Assembly: GCF_029203285.1 (NCBI RefSeq)
Contig: NZ_CP115669.1
Coordinates: forward strand, 2,480,001 to 2,544,000
Direction: 5' to 3'
Origin: Pseudomonas sp. PSE14
GTDB lineage: Bacteria > Pseudomonadota > Gammaproteobacteria > Pseudomonadales > Pseudomonadaceae
DNA length: 64,000 bases
The translations under genes were made by a program, and so were the position numbers. A model generated the notes under the pieces. That model was given only the letters and a program-made list of their open reading frames with translations, searched no databases and had not been told where the DNA came from. Position 1 is the first letter of the stretch. Every line of letters starts with the position of its first letter. This document shows, in pieces, positions 30,263 through 39,507 of the stretch.

Positions 30263-30970
30263 TCAGTCGTCCTTGCCCAGACTGGCCGCCGTCTGCCCGA
30301 ACAGGATCTTCTTGCCTTCCTCGGTGACCGAGGGCCGCGACTGGAACGGCTGGCCCTTCTCGTAGGCCCGCACGGTGGCGGGGCGGGCGGCGATGGTTTC
30401 GAACCAGCGCTTCAAGTGCGGGAAGTCATCAAGGTTCTGCTGCTGGCGCTGCCATGGCACCACCCACGGATAGCTGGCCATGTCGGCGATGCTGTACTGC
30501 TCGCCGCCGAGGAAAGACACCTTCTTCAGCCGTCGGTCCAGCACGCCGTACAGGCGGTTGGTCTCGTTGATGTAGCGCTGCATGGCGTAGGGCAGCTTCT
30601 CCGGCGCGTACTGCACGAAGTGGTGGTTCTGCCCGGCCATCGGGCCGAGGCCGCCGACCTGCCAGAACAGCCATTCCAATACCGTCTTGCGCCCGCGCAC
30701 GTCGCCGGGTAGGAATTGCCCGGTCTTTTCCGCGAGGTAGACGAGGATGGCGCCGGACTCGAACACCGTAATCGGCTCACCGCCGTCGGCGGGGGCGGTG
30801 TCGATGATCGCCGGCATGCGGTTGTTCGGCGAGAAGGCGAGGAATTCGGGCTTGAACTGGTCGCCGGCGCTGATATCGACCGGGTGGATGCGGTAGTCGA
30901 GGCCGGTTTCTTCGAGGAACAGGGTGATCTTGTGGCCGTTGGGAGTGGGCCAGTAATACAACTCGATCAT
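30263..30970 (-). CDS. Glutathione S-transferase, nu-class (YfcG/YghU-like)
   Basis: 235 residues. Thioredoxin-fold N-terminal domain (1-85: MIELYYWPTPNGHKITLFLEE, NNRMPAIID, FESGAILVYLAEKTG) and an all-helical C-terminal domain (WLFWQVGGLGPMAGQNHHF, SIADMASYPWV). The WPTPNGHK start and the GPMAGQ stretch resemble the nu-class disulfide reductases of E. coli. The gene stands alone; substrate unknown. Confidence 0.88.
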   Translation of the reverse strand: MIELYYWPTPNGHKITLFLEETGLDYRIHPVDISAGDQFKPEFLAFSPNNRMPAIIDTAPADGGEPITVFESGAILVYLAEKTGQFLPGDVRGRKTVLEWLFWQVGGLGPMAGQNHHFVQYAPEKLPYAMQRYINETNRLYGVLDRRLKKVSFLGGEQYSIADMASYPWVVPWQRQQQNLDDFPHLKRWFETIAARPATVRAYEKGQPFQSRPSVTEEGKKILFGQTAASLGKDD

Positions 30971-31150
30971 GGAGCCTCCTTGAGTGGAACGCCCCGGCGA
31001 AGTGCCGGGGCGGACGACGCCCGCGCCGAGGAGAGCGGCGTAGGACGAAAGGCTGAGGATAAGCCTTTACGCCCAATCGATCCAAACGGCCGGCGGATGG
31101 AAGAGTCCGCACGACCGCAGGATGGGTGGAGCTGACGGGCGAAGGTGGCC

Positions 31151-32536
31151 TTACTTGCGGTCGATCCAGACGGTCTGCGGGTTGAGGAACTCGCGCAGGC
31201 CGAAGTGCGACAGCTCGCGACCGAAGCCGCTCTTCTTCACGCCGCCGATCGGTACGCGGGGGTCGGAGGCGGAGAAGCCGTTGATGAACACGCCACCGCT
31301 GACCAGGCGGCGAGCCATCTGCTGAGCCTTGGTCTTGTCGGCGGTCCAGATGGCGCCGGAGAGGCCGAACTCGCTGTCGTTGGCCAGCTCCAGGGCATGC
31401 TCGGCGTCGCGGGCGACGATCAGCGAAGCGACGGGGCCGAAGATTTCCTTCTTGAACGCGGTGTTGCCCGGTTTCACGTCGGCCAGCACGGTCGGCGCGT
31501 AGTAGTTGCCTTCGCCTTCGAGCTTGTGGCCGCCCAACAGGAGGGTGGCGCCGTCGGCGATGGCCTGTTGCACCTGGCCGTCCAGCTCGTCGCGCAGGTC
31601 GAAGCGGGCCATGGGGCCGACGAAGGTGTCGTCCGCCAGCGGGTCGCCGATCTTCAGTGCCTTGACCGCAGCCAGCAGCTTCTCGGTGAAGGCCGGGGCG
31701 ATGGATTCTTCCAGGATCATGCGCTTGGCGGCGATGCACACCTGGCCGCAGTTGCCGAAACGGCTGGCGACGGCGGCTTTCACGGCGGCGTCCAGGTCGG
31801 CGTCGGCCAGCACGATGAAGGCGTCGGAACCGCCCAGCTCCAGCACGCACTTCTTCAGCGCGGCACCGGCCTGGGAGGCGATGGCGGCGCCCGCGCCCAC
31901 GCTGCCGGTCACGGCGATGGAGGCGATGCGGTCATCGGCGATGGCCTTGGAAACCAGCGGCGGCTCGACGTTCAGCACTTCGAACACGCCCTCGGGCAGG
32001 CCGGCCTGCAGCCAGGCGTCGCGCAGCTGGTAGGCGCAGCCCATGACGTTCGGCGCGTGCTTGAGCACGTAGGTGTTGCCGCCCAGGATGATGCTCACCG
32101 CGCCACGCATGACCTGCCAGGTGGGGAAGTTCCACGGCATCACGGCCAGCACCGGGCCCAGCGGCAGGTAGGAGATGTACGCGCCTTCGATCGGGGTCTT
32201 CTCGTCTTCGAGCATGGCCGGGCCATGTTCGGCGTACCAGTCGCACAGGTTGGCGCACTTGTTGATCTCGCCACGGGCCTGGGTGACCGGCATGCCCATT
32301 TCCTGGGCTTCCATGCGGGCCATCGGCTCGACGTTGGCGCGCAGCACCTCGGCCATCTTGCGCAGCACGGCGACACGCTCGGCGATGCTGGTTTCACGCC
32401 ACTGGCGGAAGGCGGCATCGGTGCGGGCCAGCGAGGCTTCCAGCTGGGCGGCGTCTTCGAAGGTGTAGCGGGCCAGTTCCTGCCCGGTGGCGGGGCTGCG
32501 GGAGATGGCAGCGGGGATGGCGGCGATCTGGTTCAT
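31151..32536 (-). CDS. sad: NAD-dependent succinate-semialdehyde dehydrogenase (Sad-like)
   Basis: A 461-residue aldehyde dehydrogenase. Catalytic Cys in FGNCGQVCIAAKR, general base Glu in LELGGSD, cofactor turn VTGSVGAG. The short N-terminus, without the extra oligomerisation arm, fits the Sad/YneI subgroup that oxidises succinate semialdehyde from putrescine/GABA. Divergent from a LysR gene resembling PtrR, the same pairing as E. coli yneI-yneJ. The exact aldehyde is not provable from sequence. Confidence 0.85.
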   Translation of the reverse strand: MNQIAAIPAAISRSPATGQELARYTFEDAAQLEASLARTDAAFRQWRETSIAERVAVLRKMAEVLRANVEPMARMEAQEMGMPVTQARGEINKCANLCDWYAEHGPAMLEDEKTPIEGAYISYLPLGPVLAVMPWNFPTWQVMRGAVSIILGGNTYVLKHAPNVMGCAYQLRDAWLQAGLPEGVFEVLNVEPPLVSKAIADDRIASIAVTGSVGAGAAIASQAGAALKKCVLELGGSDAFIVLADADLDAAVKAAVASRFGNCGQVCIAAKRMILEESIAPAFTEKLLAAVKALKIGDPLADDTFVGPMARFDLRDELDGQVQQAIADGATLLLGGHKLEGEGNYYAPTVLADVKPGNTAFKKEIFGPVASLIVARDAEHALELANDSEFGLSGAIWTADKTKAQQMARRLVSGGVFINGFSASDPRVPIGGVKKSGFGRELSHFGLREFLNPQTVWIDRK

Positions 32537-32624
32537 GGTGAGTCCTGCTTGTTCTGTGAGGCCGCAAGGCCGGTCGTTCGTCCGGGCACTCTGGCGCCGG
32601 GATGGAGCAGAAATTAAGATGCGG

Positions 32625-32645
32625 ATTCATTCATGTAAAATGAAT
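32625..32645. promoter_or_regulatory. LysR-type operator between sad and ptrR-like gene
   Basis: ATTCAT-N9-ATGAAT, a perfect 6-base-arm dyad of LysR spacing, midway in the 142-base divergent gap and 34 bases before the regulator ATG. The surrounding stretch is AT-rich compared with the genes. Confidence 0.65.
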
Positions 32646-32678
32646 AATCAAGAAAGACTCTTTCTCTCGGAGAGAATC

Positions 32679-33557
32679 ATGGACCTCACCCAGCTGGAAA
32701 TCGTCCGCGCCGTTGCCCAGGAGGGCAGCATCACCGCCGCCGCCGCCCGTCTGCATCGCGTGCCCTCGAACCTGACCACGCGGATCAAGCAACTGGAAGC
32801 CGAGCTGGGCACCGAGCTGTTCATCCGCGAGAAGCTGCGCCTGCGCCTGTCGCCGACCGGTCGCAGCTTCCTGGACTATGCCGAACGCATCCTCGCGCTG
32901 GTGGAAGAGGCCAGGCAGGTGGCGGTGGGCGCCGAGCCCCACGGCAGCTTTTCCCTGGGCTCGATGGAGAGCACAGCCGCCGTGCGCATCCCCGAGATGC
33001 TGGCGCGCTATCACCAGCATTGCCCGAAGGTGCAGCTGGACCTGTCCACCGGCCCGTCCGGCGAGATGATCGACGGTGTCCTCTCCGGCCGCTTCATCGC
33101 CGCCTTCGCCGACGGTCCGGCCAACCACCCGCAACTGGATGGCCAGCCGGTGTACCGCGAGGAGCTGGTGCTGATGAGCGCCAAGTCCCACCCGCCGGTG
33201 CACGACGCGCGGGACGTGGCGGGGGAGACGGTGTTCGCCTTCCGCGATACCTGCTCCTACCGCAAGCGCCTGGAAGGCTGGTTCGCCGAGCATCGGGTGG
33301 TGCCGGGCAAGATCGTCGAGATGGAGTCCTACCACGGCATGCTCGCCTGCATCGCGGCGGGCGGTGGGGTGGCGATCATCCCGCGGGCGATGTTCGACAG
33401 CCTTGCCGGGGGGCGCAACGTGACCATTCATCGCCTGGCGCCGCACCACGCCAACGCCACCACCTGGCTGTTCTGGCGGCGCGGTACCGATACGCCGGCG
33501 CTGCGTGCTTTTATCGGACTACTGGACGAAACCCGGCCCGAGGCTGAAGTGGCCTGA
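32679..33557 (+). CDS. LysR-type regulator, PtrR-like
   Basis: 292 residues from the ATG at 32679 (MDLTQLEIVRAVAQEGSITAAAARLHRVPSNLTTRIKQLE: winged HTH). The remainder is a periplasmic-binding-like effector domain (about 90-290). The open frame to 32487 crosses the operator and overlaps sad, so it is rejected. By analogy with E. coli PtrR (YneJ) it may control the divergent succinate-semialdehyde dehydrogenase in putrescine use. Identification is by context and moderate resemblance. Confidence 0.83.
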   Translation: MDLTQLEIVRAVAQEGSITAAAARLHRVPSNLTTRIKQLEAELGTELFIREKLRLRLSPTGRSFLDYAERILALVEEARQVAVGAEPHGSFSLGSMESTAAVRIPEMLARYHQHCPKVQLDLSTGPSGEMIDGVLSGRFIAAFADGPANHPQLDGQPVYREELVLMSAKSHPPVHDARDVAGETVFAFRDTCSYRKRLEGWFAEHRVVPGKIVEMESYHGMLACIAAGGGVAIIPRAMFDSLAGGRNVTIHRLAPHHANATTWLFWRRGTDTPALRAFIGLLDETRPEAEVA

Positions 33558-33748
33558 GGACGGGCTTTTCCGGGCGCTGTTTCAGCGGCGCTACGTATCA
33601 GCGCGGAGACAGTCGCGAAATACTCGCAATTGCCTCTTGCAGAGCCATCGCGCTGCGCTAACGTGTGTTTCTCTGTCCGTCGTGCGAAGGCGGCAAACGC
33701 TCTTCGCGGCAGGGCGCTTTCCTCCCGTTGGGCCATCGCCCGGAGCGC

Positions 33749-34663
33749 ATGATGGACACTCGCAGCAAGAGCCGCCGTGCCAACTCATTCCAGATCGGTG
33801 CCATGGGCGCGGGGCTGGTCTGCCTCGCGCTGTTGCTGGCCTGCCTGCTGGTCAGGCTGTGGCCGCAGCTCTATCCGAATTTCCCGCCACCGGGCTCGGT
33901 GGGCGACCCCGGTGTGCAGTGCCTGGCCGGCTGGTGTCCGGGGCCGGACGCGCGGCTGCTGGCGATGGTCATGGTGGCCGGCGGGCTGGGCAGCTTCGTG
34001 CACCTCGCCAAGTCCTTCGGCGACTTCGTCGGCAACGAGCGCTTCATGGTCAGCTGGATCTGGTGGTACGTGCTCAAGCCCTTCATCGGCATGATCCTCG
34101 CGGTGATCCTCTACCTGTTCATTCGTGGCGCCTTTTTCACCGTCAGCACTACCGGCGAGGCGAGTAGCGTCAACCTGCATGTGGTGATCGGTATCGCCTG
34201 CCTGGCCGGCATGGTCTCCAAGCAGGCCACCGACAAGCTTGCGGAGGTTTTCGACGCCCTGTTCCGCACTCGCTCAGTGGCGGGCGACATCAGGCGCAAG
34301 GACGAGCTGGAAAACCCCGTCGCCTGCATCGGCGATGCCCAACCGCCGGTCGCCGGCACTCGCGCCACCTACATCTGCCTGCGCGGCATGGGGTTCGCCC
34401 GTGGCGCGCGGGTGCAGGTAAACGGCGAGGACCGCGAGACGATGATCTCCGACAGCACCCGCCTGGCCTTCCAGCTATTGCCTGACGATGTGGTCGAGGC
34501 GGGGACACTGGCCGTGGTGGTGGTCAACCCGCCTCCCGGCGGCGGGCCTTCGACGCCGTTGTTGCTGCCGGTCGGCGAGCCGGTAACCGCGATCGATGCT
34601 CCTACCGTGGTAGCCCTGAGGGCGCCCATCGAGGAGGAAATGGCGGCGTACGATCACCGGTAG
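33749..34663 (+). CDS. Unrecognised membrane protein with C-terminal beta-sandwich-like domain
   Basis: 304 residues. Four hydrophobic segments are visible: about 19-38 (GLVCLALLLACLLV), 71-90 (LLAMVMVAGGLGSF), 115-135 (KPFIGMILAVILYLF) and 150-165 (VVIGIACLAGMVS). A soluble C-terminal part (about 200-304) contains short strands reminiscent of IPT/TIG folds (RATYICLRGMGFARGARVQVNG). I do not recognise the family and give no function. Start at 33749 (MMDTRSK), with CGGAG upstream. A strong terminator follows. Confidence 0.75.
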   Translation: MMDTRSKSRRANSFQIGAMGAGLVCLALLLACLLVRLWPQLYPNFPPPGSVGDPGVQCLAGWCPGPDARLLAMVMVAGGLGSFVHLAKSFGDFVGNERFMVSWIWWYVLKPFIGMILAVILYLFIRGAFFTVSTTGEASSVNLHVVIGIACLAGMVSKQATDKLAEVFDALFRTRSVAGDIRRKDELENPVACIGDAQPPVAGTRATYICLRGMGFARGARVQVNGEDRETMISDSTRLAFQLLPDDVVEAGTLAVVVVNPPPGGGPSTPLLLPVGEPVTAIDAPTVVALRAPIEEEMAAYDHR

Positions 34664-34701
34664 TGCGAATGCCAGCCTGTAGTAGCGAGCTAGCGGAAAA
34701 G

Positions 34702-34729
34702 AAAAAGCCCCGCAGGTGCGGGGCTTTTT
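34702..34729. terminator. Bidirectional rho-independent terminator
   Basis: AAAAAGCCCCGCA-gg-TGCGGGGCTTTTT: GC-rich stem with T-runs on both strands, between convergent genes ending at 34663 and 34746. Confidence 0.92.
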
Positions 34730-34745
34730 CGTGGGAGTCGCCAGG

Positions 34746-36287
34746 TCAGACGTGGCTGTTTTCCGCCTCGCGTACCTGTCGTTTATGACCCGGAACGTGG
34801 TGGTCATCGTGATCGTCGTTGATCAGCGGGACCTCCTTGCCGTCGCAGTCGAACAGCTTGCCGTTCTGGAAGTAGTCACCCTCGTTCAGCGCAGCGATGT
34901 CGCGGTAGCGCAGGGTGCGCTCCTCGGCGGCGACGAACACCGACTGCTGGTCCGAGTTGCCGGTCTTGAGGTGGTTGAACAGCAGGTTCAGGACGATGGC
35001 CATGATGGCGGCAGAGCTGATGCCCGAGTGGAAGATGGTGGCGAACCAGCTCGGGAAGTGCTCGTAGAAGCTCGGCGCTGCGATCGGGATCATGCCGAAG
35101 CCGATGGAGGTGGCGACGATGATCAGGTTCATGTTGTTGCGGTAGTCCACGCTCGACAGGGTACGGATACCGCTGGCCGCCACGGTGCCGAACAGCACGA
35201 TGCCGGCGCCGCCGAGGACCGGAGTGGGCACGGCGGCGATCACGCGGCCCATCACCGGCAGCAGGCCGAGGGCGACCAGGATCAGGCCGCCGGTGGCCAC
35301 CACGTAACGGCTCTTCACGCCGGTCACGGCCACCAGGCCGACGTTCTGGGCGAAGGCGCTCTGGGTGAAGGAACCGAAGATCGGTGCGATGACGCTGGAG
35401 GCCATGTCCGCGCGCAGGCCATTGCCCAGGCGCTTGGAGTCGACCTTGGTGCCGATGATCTCACCGACGGCGAGGATGTCCGCCGAGGTTTCCACCAGGG
35501 TCACCATGATCACGATCAGCATCGAGATGATGGCGGCGATGTGGAAGGTCGGCATGCCGAAGTGGAAGATCGACGGAATCGCCACCATCGAGCCTTCGGT
35601 CACGCGGGAGAAGTCGGTCATGCCCAGGGCGGCGGCGATCACGGTGCCGATCACCATGGCCAGCAGGATCGACAGGCGCGAGATCGAGGCGCTGCCCAGC
35701 TTGCTCAGCAGCAGGACGATCACCAGGGTCATGGCCGCCAGGCCGATGTTGGCCATGCTGCCGAATTCCGGAGCCTTGGGGTTGCCGCCCATGGCCCAGC
35801 GCGCCGCAACCGGCATCAGCGTCAGGCCGATGGTGGTGATCACGATGCCGGTGACCAGCGGCGGGAAGAACCGGGTGATGCGTGAGAACACCGGGGTGAT
35901 CAGGAAGCCGATGAACGACGCCGCCATTACCGCCCCGAGCACGGCGGGCAGGCCGCCGCCCTCATAGCCACCGGAGAGGATGGCGATCATGGTGGCCACA
36001 CCGGAGAAGGACACGCCTTGCACCAGCGGCAACTGGCAACCGAAGAAGGGCAGGCCAAGGGTTTGCAGGAGGGTGGCCAGGCCACCGGCGAAGAGTGAGG
36101 CGGCAATCAGCATGCCGACCTCACTGGGTGAGAGCCCGGCCGCCTGGCCGAGGATCAGGGGCACGGCGACGATACCGCCGTACATGGTCAGAACGTGTTG
36201 CAGGCCGTACGCCAGGTTGGCGCCGACACCGAGGTTCTCGTCTTCCGGACGTGCTCCGGCGGACGCTACAGCTGAACGATCATTCAT
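34746..36287 (-). CDS. NCS2-family purine (xanthine/urate) permease
   Basis: A 513-residue, about 14-segment inner-membrane proton symporter. NCS2 signatures include QHVLTMYGGIVAVPLILG near the N-terminus, ETSADILAVGEI, and SAFAQNVGLVAVTGVKSRYV. This pattern fits xanthine/uric acid carriers (XanQ/UacT type) better than uracil carriers. The hydrophilic His-rich C-terminus (NDDHDDHHVPGHKRQ) is unusual. Monocistronic, with an AT-rich upstream region. Confidence 0.9.
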   Translation of the reverse strand: MNDRSAVASAGARPEDENLGVGANLAYGLQHVLTMYGGIVAVPLILGQAAGLSPSEVGMLIAASLFAGGLATLLQTLGLPFFGCQLPLVQGVSFSGVATMIAILSGGYEGGGLPAVLGAVMAASFIGFLITPVFSRITRFFPPLVTGIVITTIGLTLMPVAARWAMGGNPKAPEFGSMANIGLAAMTLVIVLLLSKLGSASISRLSILLAMVIGTVIAAALGMTDFSRVTEGSMVAIPSIFHFGMPTFHIAAIISMLIVIMVTLVETSADILAVGEIIGTKVDSKRLGNGLRADMASSVIAPIFGSFTQSAFAQNVGLVAVTGVKSRYVVATGGLILVALGLLPVMGRVIAAVPTPVLGGAGIVLFGTVAASGIRTLSSVDYRNNMNLIIVATSIGFGMIPIAAPSFYEHFPSWFATIFHSGISSAAIMAIVLNLLFNHLKTGNSDQQSVFVAAEERTLRYRDIAALNEGDYFQNGKLFDCDGKEVPLINDDHDDHHVPGHKRQVREAENSHV

Positions 36288-36356
36288 GGCTGAGGACTCG
36301 CTTGTTTTTGTTGTGCGAGCACTGTAGACAAAATCAGTAGGAAATATCTACTAGTT

Positions 36357-36364
36357 TGTATACA
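36357..36364. promoter_or_regulatory. TGTATACA palindrome upstream of the purine permease
   Basis: TTTGTATACATG core (TGTATACA perfect palindrome) 70 bases upstream of the permease ATG, preceded by a related TGTAGACA-like sequence at 36323-36330. GntR-type regulators bind sites of this style. The regulator is not in the window. Confidence 0.4.
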
Positions 36365-36602
36365 TGTTTTTGTCCGGTGGTCCGAAATCTGACCGGTCGG
36401 TTATCGAATGACGAGTCGCGACGGGGCTCTGGGATGGGAATTTCGTGTAGTGGGTTGTGTTGATATTTATGTGTACGATAATCGTTAGTATCGAATACAA
36501 AATTCTAGACTCATGAGTACATTCGGCCGTTCGCCGGCAGGTAGGCGACTGATTTCGGGGAGGCTTCCAGCCATCGGGAAGCTGCGGTTTGCCTATCGGT
36601 AG

Positions 36603-36630
36603 GGCGTACAACCGTTCGCGGTTGTACGCC
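36603..36630. repeat. Type D hairpin
   Basis: GGCGTACAACCG-ttcg-CGGTTGTACGCC, identical to the hairpin at 30107-30134, with flanking GTAGGG on the left and GATACGCCC on the right. Confidence 0.8.
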
Positions 36631-36747
36631 GATACGCCCCACCGCACCCGCGACTCCAGGGCATGCCTCGGAGTCCTCCGATCACGGCCAATCGACCGAA
36701 AACGTCGAAGGTCATCTGCCCACCCCGCGCTGAGGGAAGAAGGTCAC

Positions 36748-36863
36748 CTGTGGGAGCTTGCTCGCGAACCCGCCCGGAGCCGAAGCCGCCGGGAGACTCG
36801 TCCGCGAGCAAGGACCAGGCGAAGCATCGGCGCACGGGCTTTCGAGGAAAAGATCCGCTCCTA
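36748..36863. repeat. Degenerate REP-like type A repeat
   Basis: Contains GGGAGCTTGCTCGCGAACCC and CGCGAGCAAGG, with GATCCGCTCCTAGG at the right end. Arms no longer pair fully. Probably a decayed or composite copy. Confidence 0.5.
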
Positions 36864-37215
36864 GGAAAGCGACCCGCTGCAAGGGGCGGCAGCCGCGATC
36901 TTCCTCACGCCCGCGCTCAGGGCAACGCTCAGACGGCACTACTTTCCTGTCGGCCGCTCCGCGCTGGCTTCCTGCAGCTGCTGGAACAGGCGATTTCGTA
37001 TGTATCACCCGGAACCCTTTCTGTGCTGGCGCACGAAAATGACGACAGAACAACGCTTCGGAGTCATTAGCGCCCCTGATCTACTCGGCTCCGCATAAGC
37101 AGGACTAATCAATCATTCGGGGATTTCATGGCAGCGGTGGGCGGCTCGGTGTTAGAAATTTCCGGGCGAGGCGCCTGTGCCCGCAAGCCCTTTCCCGCTG
37201 CTCAGGAGAAATCCG

Positions 37216-37308
37216 ATGACGTTCGGATGGACTGCTTTTCGTCGCGTGCTGAATACACTTTCCATCGCTTGGGGTGACTACCGGATGCGCAATCTCGTTC
37301 GCCGCTGA
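37216..37308 (+). CDS. Possible 30-residue small protein
   Basis: ATG at 37216 preceded by AGGAGAAATCCG (AGGAG, seven bases away), then 30 codons ending TGA: MTFGWTAFRRVLNTLSIAWG and DYRMRNLVRR. Basic and amphipathic, ending in Arg-Arg. It resembles small DUF1127-type proteins only loosely. The good ribosome site is the main support. It lies upstream of the B3/4-domain gene. Confidence 0.35.
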   Translation: MTFGWTAFRRVLNTLSIAWGDYRMRNLVRR

Positions 37309-37386
37309 ACGCTGCCGCGACTAGCTGTTTTCCCCACCTGTCCGTAACCCGGACGAGCTACCCCGCAACACGCCAAGGACCCCGCC

Positions 37387-38079
37387 ATGCAACCGGTCAC
37401 CCCTATCATCGATCCCGCCATTACTGACATCGCGCCGGGCTTCCGCGCCCTGAGCATCACGGTGGAGGCAGCGCCCATCACCCGCCCGGAAGTGGCCGAC
37501 GAGGCGCTGCAGCGCGCTTGTCAGGAGTTGGCGGCGGACGAGCCGGCCTGGGCGCAAGCGCACCTGGAGGCATGGGGCGAGGTGTTCCGCCGATTCGGCG
37601 CCAAGCCCCAGCGCACGCCTTGCTCGGCACTGGCCCTGCGCAAGCGCGTACTACGCGACGGCAGCCTGCCGAGCATCGACCCGGTGGTGGACCTGTACAA
37701 CGCCGTGAGCCTGCGCTTCGCCATCCCGGTCGGCGGCGAGAACCTGGCCGCCTATGCCGGCGCGCCAAGGCTGGTGGTCGCCGACGGCAGCGAAGTCTTC
37801 GACACGATGAAGGAGGGCGTGCCGGCCCACGAATACCCCGAGGCTGGCGAGGTGATCTGGCGCGACGACGCGGGCGTCACCTGCCGCCGCTGGAACTGGC
37901 GCCAGGGCGTACGCACCCGCCTGGATGCCGAGGCGCAGCGGATGTGGTTCATCCTCGAAAGCCTGCCGGAAATGCCGTTGGAGGCCCTGCAGGCAGCGGG
38001 AGACAGCCTGGTCGACGGGCTGCAACGGATGATGCCCGGCGTGAACGTGGAGCAGCGGCTGGTTGGAGCAGGGGACTGA
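37387..38079 (+). CDS. B3/B4 tRNA-binding-domain protein
   Basis: A 230-residue cytoplasmic protein resembling the stand-alone B3/4 domain found in the beta chain of phenylalanyl-tRNA synthetase. Typical stretches are PSIDPVVDLYNAVSLRFAIPVGGEN and GEVIWRDDAGVTCRRWNWRQG. Stand-alone members may act on mischarged or free tRNA, but this is not settled. Single gene, no obvious partner. Confidence 0.8.
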   Translation: MQPVTPIIDPAITDIAPGFRALSITVEAAPITRPEVADEALQRACQELAADEPAWAQAHLEAWGEVFRRFGAKPQRTPCSALALRKRVLRDGSLPSIDPVVDLYNAVSLRFAIPVGGENLAAYAGAPRLVVADGSEVFDTMKEGVPAHEYPEAGEVIWRDDAGVTCRRWNWRQGVRTRLDAEAQRMWFILESLPEMPLEALQAAGDSLVDGLQRMMPGVNVEQRLVGAGD

Positions 38080-38629
38080 TTCGCTGCTTCGATGGCCGAA
38101 AGGATTTGAAATGTGTGGGAGGTGATCGCGCCCGGTGGCGTCCTTGCGCAATGACGGGTAATACAGGCCGTATTGCCCGCGAACAATTTCGAAATACTTG
38201 AATATCGAACTGTTCTTCCGTCAGCACGGGTGCTGCGAATCAACTCCGTAATGGTCGAAGTGCATTCGGGCAGTCACGCAAGAGTGCAATGCTCTTCGAA
38301 GATGCCGATGCGGCGACAACTGTCCGGTTTGCCGTCTGACTGTGTCGAAGCGCTGTAAGACGGCCCTTTCGCCCAGTTCCCAGCACCTTATCCCGACTAT
38401 CGAGAACCTACGATGGTCAGCCGAATATCCCGTTGGATTTAATTGCCTCGCCTTGTGTTCTGGATAAAGAGGGTGATTCAAACGGGTTCGATGTAGTTCC
38501 GCTTATTCATTCGTTCCGCCATCCGGCGATAAGTGCGCGCTTTCCACTCGGGGAAGTTGGCGCCTGTCCGAATTCAATTCATTTCAAGTTTGTGCCGGTG
38601 ACGGTGGATGTCACTGGTAAGGAGTTTTC
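38080..38629. other. Intergenic region, no gene seen
   Basis: 550 bases, less GC-rich than the surroundings from about 38140. No frame with ribosome site and family resemblance was found. It presumably carries the promoter and 5' leader of the small outer-membrane protein gene; GGTAAGGAG precedes its ATG. Confidence 0.5.
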
Positions 38630-39133
38630 ATGCGTGTCGCAAAAGTGCTTTCCACCCTGTTCCTGTTGTCGGCCCCGGCGCTGGCGTTTGCCGATGACAG
38701 GGGACTGTATGTCGGTGGCGGTGTCACGCAGGGTGAGATCGATGAGTCGCGCTTCGACGACAAGGACAACAGCTACAAGGTTTACGCGGGGTACCGCCTG
38801 AACAATTACCTGGCCTTCGAAGGCGCGGTCGTCGATTTCGGCGAGATGAGCGACGGCGACAAGAAGTTCGAGGGTCAGTCGGTGCAGGCCAACGTGCGCC
38901 TGGGCGTCCCGGTCGGGGAGCGTATCCGTCTGTTCGGCACCGCCGGTGTGCATGGCTGGCGTTCCGACGACGATGATGTAACCGGCAATTCCGAGGACCT
39001 GGACGCCCTGTACGGCTACGGTGCCGAGATGGACGTGCTGGGCGGCCTGGGCGTGCGCCTGGAGCAGGAGACCCTGAAGGTCGGTGACGTCGACCTCGAC
39101 CAGACCACGCTGTCGGCCTACTTCCGCTTCTGA
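38630..39133 (+). CDS. Small outer-membrane beta-barrel protein
   Basis: 167 residues. Signal peptide MRVAKVLSTLFLLSAPALAF with cleavage near AFA-DD, then alternating strands (GLYVGGGVTQGEID, YKVYAGYRLNNYLAFEGAVVDFG, VQANVRLGVPVGERIRLFGTAG) and a C-terminal AYFRF, the barrel-assembly aromatic end. Fits the eight-stranded OmpA-like/porin-family barrels. No periplasmic domain. Strongly acidic loops. Followed by a terminator. Confidence 0.85.
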   Translation: MRVAKVLSTLFLLSAPALAFADDRGLYVGGGVTQGEIDESRFDDKDNSYKVYAGYRLNNYLAFEGAVVDFGEMSDGDKKFEGQSVQANVRLGVPVGERIRLFGTAGVHGWRSDDDDVTGNSEDLDALYGYGAEMDVLGGLGVRLEQETLKVGDVDLDQTTLSAYFRF

Positions 39134-39200
39134 TCTGCACCACCGGTCAGCGCCCGACCCCAACGGTGCGCTGACCTCCTTCCTGCGGGCGACCCCCAAG

Positions 39201-39245
39201 CGCCCGTTCAGCCCGTCGATTCCCCTGTCGGCGGGCGTTTTTTTT
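39201..39245 (+). terminator. Rho-independent terminator after the beta-barrel gene
   Basis: CGCCCG ... CGGGCG stem with an inner complementary stretch followed by eight T, 68 bases after the stop. Confidence 0.8.
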
Positions 39246-39507
39246 AATTTACGCGTGTTGTGTATTCTGATCGGACGTGCCAGTGTGTGCGCCCTGGCGG
39301 CCTTATTCGCCACAGTTGCCATACTTCAGGTCCCGGTCTGTCCTCCGGGCGCTGATGAAGGCCGCCGGCCGACGGTAAACTCACACCCGTCGCGCAACAG
39401 AAGTACAAGAGAATAGAGATGAACACGCATTTTCTGACTTGCGCCGTCTGGGTCCTTCGCGACGCAGACCTGTCCCTTCCCACCAACCTTCAGCCGACGG
39501 TGAAAGC

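Larger units (their letters stand above)
36288..37215. other. Long intergenic region upstream of the purine permease
   Basis: About 930 bases without a convincing gene. 36300-36520 is clearly more AT-rich than its surroundings and holds the permease promoter region. 36603-36630 is a type D hairpin, and 36748-36863 is a degenerate type A repeat. The rest shows only short out-of-frame openings with no ribosome site. Confidence 0.6.

Noticed and set aside
32487-32678. Extended N-terminus for the PtrR-like regulator
   Set aside because: It overlaps the sad gene and reads through the divergent operator; the LysR domain starts at 32679.
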